Positions 5,549 through 7,702 of a DNA stretch of 7,702 bases are shown here, in pieces. The notes below the pieces were generated by a model, which was not told the DNA's origin, did not search any database, and saw only the letters and a list, made by a program, of their open reading frames with translations. The first letter of the stretch is position 1; each line of letters begins with the position of its first letter. The position numbers and the translations under genes were made by a program. The DNA is from Bog-756 sp050011635 (GTDB lineage: Bacteria; Actinomycetota; Acidimicrobiia; Acidimicrobiales; RAAP-2): the NCBI GenBank assembly GCA_050011635.1, contig JBEKIU010000186.1, positions 1 to 7,702 on the forward strand, written 5' to 3'.

Positions 5549-6882
5549 GACCCGCCTCGGCCCCTATCTCCAGTCGGTCGACGGGTGACACCGCCGACCG
5601 CTTCGTCGCCCCGCCCCCGGGGCCGAAGCGGTTGCTGAGCAGTGTCGGCGAGCCCGGGGTTCCCGTCGGTCTCGACCAGCATCTCGAGACCTGGGGCCCC
5701 CTCCCCGCCTGGAAGGGATCGAGCTTCATCGACGAGTTGGACCGGAGCGGCCTCCGGGGGCACGGCGGCGGGTGGTTCCCGGTCGGGACCAAGTGGCGAT
5801 CGGTACGCGGCACCGGGCTCAAGAGAGCGGTCGTGGTGGCCAACGGGGCCGAGGGAGAGCCGGCCAGCGGCAAAGACCGGTTCTTGATCCGCCAACTGCC
5901 CCATCTGGTCCTCGACGGCGCGGTGCTGGCGGCGGCGAGTGTCGGGGCCTCCCGGATCCTCGTACACGTGCCGTCTGCGGTCGCTCCGGCTATGAGCCAC
6001 GCCATCGGGGAACGAAGCCGTCGCGGCCTCGATCGTTGCACCATCGATGTCCTGGTCGCCCCCGACCGCTTCTTGGCCGGCCAGGAGTCGGCCGTGGTGA
6101 ACACGGCCAACGGCCGCACACCCGGCATCCCCTCGTTCGTGACGCTTCGGTCGGTCCGGGAGTCGGGGGTCGGCGGGCGCCCGACATTGGTCCAGAACGT
6201 GGAGTCGCTGGCCCACGCGTCGCTGATCGCCCGGTTCGGCGCCGACTGGTTCCGCCGGATCGGAACCGAGGCGTCGCCCGGCACCGCGCTCCTGACCGTC
6301 GTCGGGCGGTGGCCCGAACCACGGATCGTGGAAGCACCGCTCGGCACCCGGCTGGCCGAGACCCTCGCCCTCGGGACCGGTGCCCCCCCGTCCGTTCAGG
6401 GTGTGCTGCTCGGTGGCTATGGCGGCGGCTGGGTGACCGCGGCCGAAGCATGGTCCATGCCCCTGACCGAAGAAGCCGCCCGCGGCCACGGTTCGTCGAT
6501 CGGGCCGGGTGTCGTGGTCTTCCTCCCGTCCGACGTCTGCCCCCTGCTCGAGGTGAGCCGGGTTGTCAGGTACCTCGCCGCCGAACGCGCCGGCCAGTGC
6601 GGGCCCTGCATCAACGGACTCGATACCCTCACCACCACCATGGACCTCCTGGCCGTGCAACCGAGCTCACTCCGCGGGGGCATTTCGACCATACCCACGC
6701 TGTGCCAACTGATCGAAGGCCGCGGCGCCTGCCGCCATCCCGACGGTGCGGCCCGGTTCGTTCGGACGGCGTTGCGGGTGTTCGGGGAACATGCGGCGCT
6801 GCACCTGCAACGGGGACCCTGTCACACCACCGCACCTCCGTTCCTCGTGATCCCGCAGAACCGAGAGGCGTCGTCCCGGTGA
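5545..6882 (+). CDS. NuoF-like FMN/iron-sulfur NAD(P)H oxidoreductase subunit
   Basis: A 445-residue soluble protein related to the 51-kDa (NuoF) subunit of complex I, probably taking electrons from NADH or NADPH through FMN. Visible blocks: Gly-rich flavin loop GHGGGWFPVGTKW (72-84; NuoF GRGGxGFPxGxKW), nucleotide-site block ANGAEGEPASGKDRFL (99-114), AGQESAVVNTANG (178-190), GGRPTLVQNVESLAHA (210-225), a SLBB-like region (about 260-300), and an iron-sulfur segment AGQCGPCINGLDTL (349-362) followed by LCQLIEGRGACRHPDGA (386-402). NuoF uses C-x2-C-x2-C plus a distal Cys for a [4Fe-4S] cluster; here the first Cys is Ala349, while Cys352, Cys355, Cys387 and an additional Cys396 are present. No NuoE, NuoG or other complex I gene is nearby, so this is a stand-alone electron-input protein. 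The GTG start overlaps the previous stop, with AGGAG 10 nt upstream. The natural donor cannot be read from sequence. Confidence 0.88.
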   Translation: MRPASAPISSRSTGDTADRFVAPPPGPKRLLSSVGEPGVPVGLDQHLETWGPLPAWKGSSFIDELDRSGLRGHGGGWFPVGTKWRSVRGTGLKRAVVVANGAEGEPASGKDRFLIRQLPHLVLDGAVLAAASVGASRILVHVPSAVAPAMSHAIGERSRRGLDRCTIDVLVAPDRFLAGQESAVVNTANGRTPGIPSFVTLRSVRESGVGGRPTLVQNVESLAHASLIARFGADWFRRIGTEASPGTALLTVVGRWPEPRIVEAPLGTRLAETLALGTGAPPSVQGVLLGGYGGGWVTAAEAWSMPLTEEAARGHGSSIGPGVVVFLPSDVCPLLEVSRVVRYLAAERAGQCGPCINGLDTLTTTMDLLAVQPSSLRGGISTIPTLCQLIEGRGACRHPDGAARFVRTALRVFGEHAALHLQRGPCHTTAPPFLVIPQNREASSR

Positions 6883-7094
6883 ACGACAACCGGTTCCACC
6901 TCGTCATCGACCCCACCGCCTGCGACGGGAAAGGGATCTGCGCCGAACTGCTGCCCGAGTGCGTCCGCCTCGACCCGTGGGGCTTCCCGGTCATCGACGG
7001 TGACGGCGTACCCCCTCACCTGGTCGATCACGCCCGACGGGCGGTCGCCGGCTGTCCCCGTTTGGCCCTCACGCTGGTCAAGCGGGGCGGCTAG
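6879..7094 (+). CDS. Small ferredoxin ([3Fe-4S]/[4Fe-4S] type)
   Basis: A 71-residue ferredoxin beginning MNDNRFHLVIDPTACDG. Cluster ligands follow the pattern C15-x5-C21 and a distal C59 in a Cys-Pro pair (AGCPRLAL). This is the arrangement of actinobacterial single-cluster ferredoxins, which typically hold a [3Fe-4S] centre and often serve cytochromes P450. An additional Cys28 (LLPECVRLD) stands where the family commonly has a hydrophobic residue. The sequence spacing C-x5-C, rather than C-x2-C-x2-C, favours a three-iron cluster, though a fourth ligand cannot be excluded. The GTG start overlaps the stop of the NuoF-like gene, and GAGAGG lies 10 nt upstream. Its place as last gene of the operon suggests it carries electrons between the NuoF-like protein and the membrane haem protein. 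No P450 gene is in the window. Confidence 0.88.
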   Translation: MNDNRFHLVIDPTACDGKGICAELLPECVRLDPWGFPVIDGDGVPPHLVDHARRAVAGCPRLALTLVKRGG

Positions 7095-7159
7095 GAAGGC
7101 TCCGGGCCTACCGACCGGTTGAGCACCGTGACGGTCATCGCCGACCGCATGGCCCGACG

Positions 7160-7187
7160 TCGTCATCAAGTCGTCATCATTTGTCAG
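7160..7187 (+). promoter_or_regulatory. Pho-box-like tandem direct repeat, putative response-regulator site
   Basis: TCGTCAT at 7160-7166 and again at 7171-7177 are separated by four bases, a period of exactly 11 bp. A weaker third half-site, TTGTCAG, lies at 7181-7187. Seven-base direct repeats with 4-bp spacers are the layout of OmpR/PhoB-family sites, and the bases resemble the Escherichia coli Pho box half-site CTGTCAT. The pair ends 10 bp before the candidate -10 box, covering where a -35 would be, as at activated Pho promoters. The downstream gene encodes a regulator of this family, so autoregulation is likely. Confidence 0.55.
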
Positions 7188-7193
7188 TACCGT
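7188..7193 (+). promoter_or_regulatory. Candidate -10 box (TACCGT) for the response-regulator transcript
   Basis: TACCGT fits TANNNT and would place the transcription start near 7200-7201. That coincides with an ATG at 7201, so the transcript would be leaderless for a short upstream ORF. There is no separate -35; the tandem repeat occupies its position. Confidence 0.4.
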
Positions 7194-7200
7194 TGAGGCA

Positions 7201-7239
7201 ATGGCACGTTCGCTCGACACTCGGGTCGGACCGGGATGA
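7201..7239 (+). CDS. 12-codon upstream ORF overlapping the response-regulator start
   Basis: ATG at 7201 opens MARSLDTRVGPG and stops at TGA 7237-7239, which overlaps the regulator's ATG (7236-7238) as ATGA. The ATG falls 8 nt after the last base of the candidate -10 box, so it would be translated from a leaderless mRNA. Its likely role is to deliver terminating ribosomes to the regulator start, which has only a weak G-rich upstream sequence (GGACCGGG). It could instead be chance: a 12-codon frame is short, and the peptide itself shows no recognisable function. Confidence 0.35.
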   Translation: MARSLDTRVGPG

Positions 7240-7702
7240 GAGTACTCGTCGCCGAGGATGACGCTGCGCTGCGCTCCGTTCTCGAACGTGGCCTCCGCGA
7301 GAACGGATACGTGGTGGATGCTGTGGCCGACGGCGAGGCAGCGGATCTCCACCTCCGTACCTACGACTACGAGGTCGCGGTCATCGACTGGCGGATGCCC
7401 GGGCTGAGCGGCCTCGAGGTCGTCGAGCATGCCCGTCGGGTGGGTGTGCGGGTACCGGTGTTGATGTTGACGGCCCGTGATTCGACGAATGATCGGATCA
7501 CCGGCCTCAACGGAGGTGCCGACGACTATCTCGTCAAGCCGTTCGAGTTCGGGGAATTGCTGGCCCGGCTCCGGGCCCTGCAACGGCGGCCCGCCCTGTC
7601 GGTCGGTGCCCGCCTCCACTGCGGCGACCTGGTCTTCGACCCCGACCTTCGCCAGGTCACCGTGGACGGCAAACCCGTCGACCTCACCTGGACGGAGACG
7701 GG
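7236..7702 (+). CDS. OmpR/PhoB-family response regulator, 3' end beyond window
   Basis: The visible 155 residues hold a full receiver domain and the start of a winged-helix output domain. Receiver landmarks are the acidic pair Asp8/Asp9 (VAEDDA), phospho-acceptor Asp51 (VIDWRMPG), Thr79 (MLTARD), aromatic switch Tyr98 (ADDYLVKPF) and Lys101. After a short linker (about 116-126) the text LHCGDLVFDPDLRQVTVDGKPVDLTWTET is the beta-strand entry of the OmpR/PhoB DNA-binding domain; the recognition helix is cut off. It presumably works with a sensor kinase encoded further right, not visible here. The start codon overlaps a 12-codon ORF, and a Pho-box-like repeat lies about 60 bp upstream. The gene is 141 bp downstream of the ferredoxin and on the same strand, which makes it a candidate regulator of the redox operon, but that link is inference. 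Confidence 0.93.
   Translation, partial: MRVLVAEDDAALRSVLERGLRENGYVVDAVADGEAADLHLRTYDYEVAVIDWRMPGLSGLEVVEHARRVGVRVPVLMLTARDSTNDRITGLNGGADDYLVKPFEFGELLARLRALQRRPALSVGARLHCGDLVFDPDLRQVTVDGKPVDLTWTET

Noticed and set aside
5224..6660. Long minus-strand open frame (478 codons) opposite the NuoF-like gene
   Set aside because: Same reasons: composition is typical of an antisense frame in GC-rich DNA, and the plus-strand NuoF motifs are unambiguous.
7113..7136. Possible terminator hairpin after the ferredoxin gene (GACCG...CGGTC)
   Set aside because: The stem is only 5 bp with a long loop and no T-tract. Transcription may simply continue into the regulator gene.
6822..7619. Minus-strand open frame (265 codons) across the ferredoxin, intergenic region and regulator
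   Set aside because: It covers two clear plus-strand genes and a promoter region, and its translation shows no recognisable domain.

Overview
The window is very GC-rich by eye (about two thirds G+C or more). Its genes are densely packed, use many GTG starts and show little Shine-Dalgarno sequence. Several starts sit just downstream of TANNNT -10 boxes, which suggests leaderless transcripts. With an Rv1264-like adenylate cyclase, this points to the Actinomycetota, perhaps an Acidimicrobiia-type lineage. The phylum is fairly safe; anything finer is a guess. I see no tRNA, rRNA, CRISPR array, insertion sequence or phage gene.

Left part (1-2812): four apparently unrelated genes. On the minus strand, the 5' end of a small basic protein of unknown function runs off the left edge. 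Divergent from it is a class III adenylate cyclase with a complete set of catalytic residues. Convergent with the cyclase is a minus-strand gene for a helical protein with an RNExxH motif (possibly HEPN-like). Further right on the minus strand is a secreted protein with four mature cysteines. A divergent intergenic region of about 200 bp (2813-3018) holds candidate promoters facing both ways.

Central operon (3019-7094, plus strand): five genes whose four junctions are all 4-bp GTGA/ATGA overlaps, so they are almost certainly one translationally coupled unit. In order they encode (i) a one-helix membrane protein with a Gly/Ala/Pro-rich tail ending exactly in Ser-Gly-Ala-Thr; (ii) ApbE, FAD:protein FMN transferase; (iii) a six-helix ferric-reductase-like b-haem protein with an extra beta-rich C-terminal domain; (iv) a NuoF-like FMN/iron-sulfur oxidoreductase; and (v) a small ferredoxin. 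The simplest reading is an electron conduit: NAD(P)H to the NuoF-like protein, ferredoxin, membrane haems, and then an extracytoplasmic acceptor that may carry covalent FMN. No recognisable FMN-binding domain is encoded here. The terminal SGAT of the first protein resembles the core of the ApbE target motif, making it a candidate for a minimal, domain-less flavin carrier. This is the most interesting point in the window.

Right edge (7095-7702): an OmpR/PhoB-type response regulator, cut by the window end. Upstream are a Pho-box-like tandem direct repeat with 11-bp period, a -10 box, and a 12-codon leaderless upstream ORF whose stop overlaps the regulator's ATG. This looks like an autoregulated, translationally coupled two-component system that may control the neighbouring redox operon.
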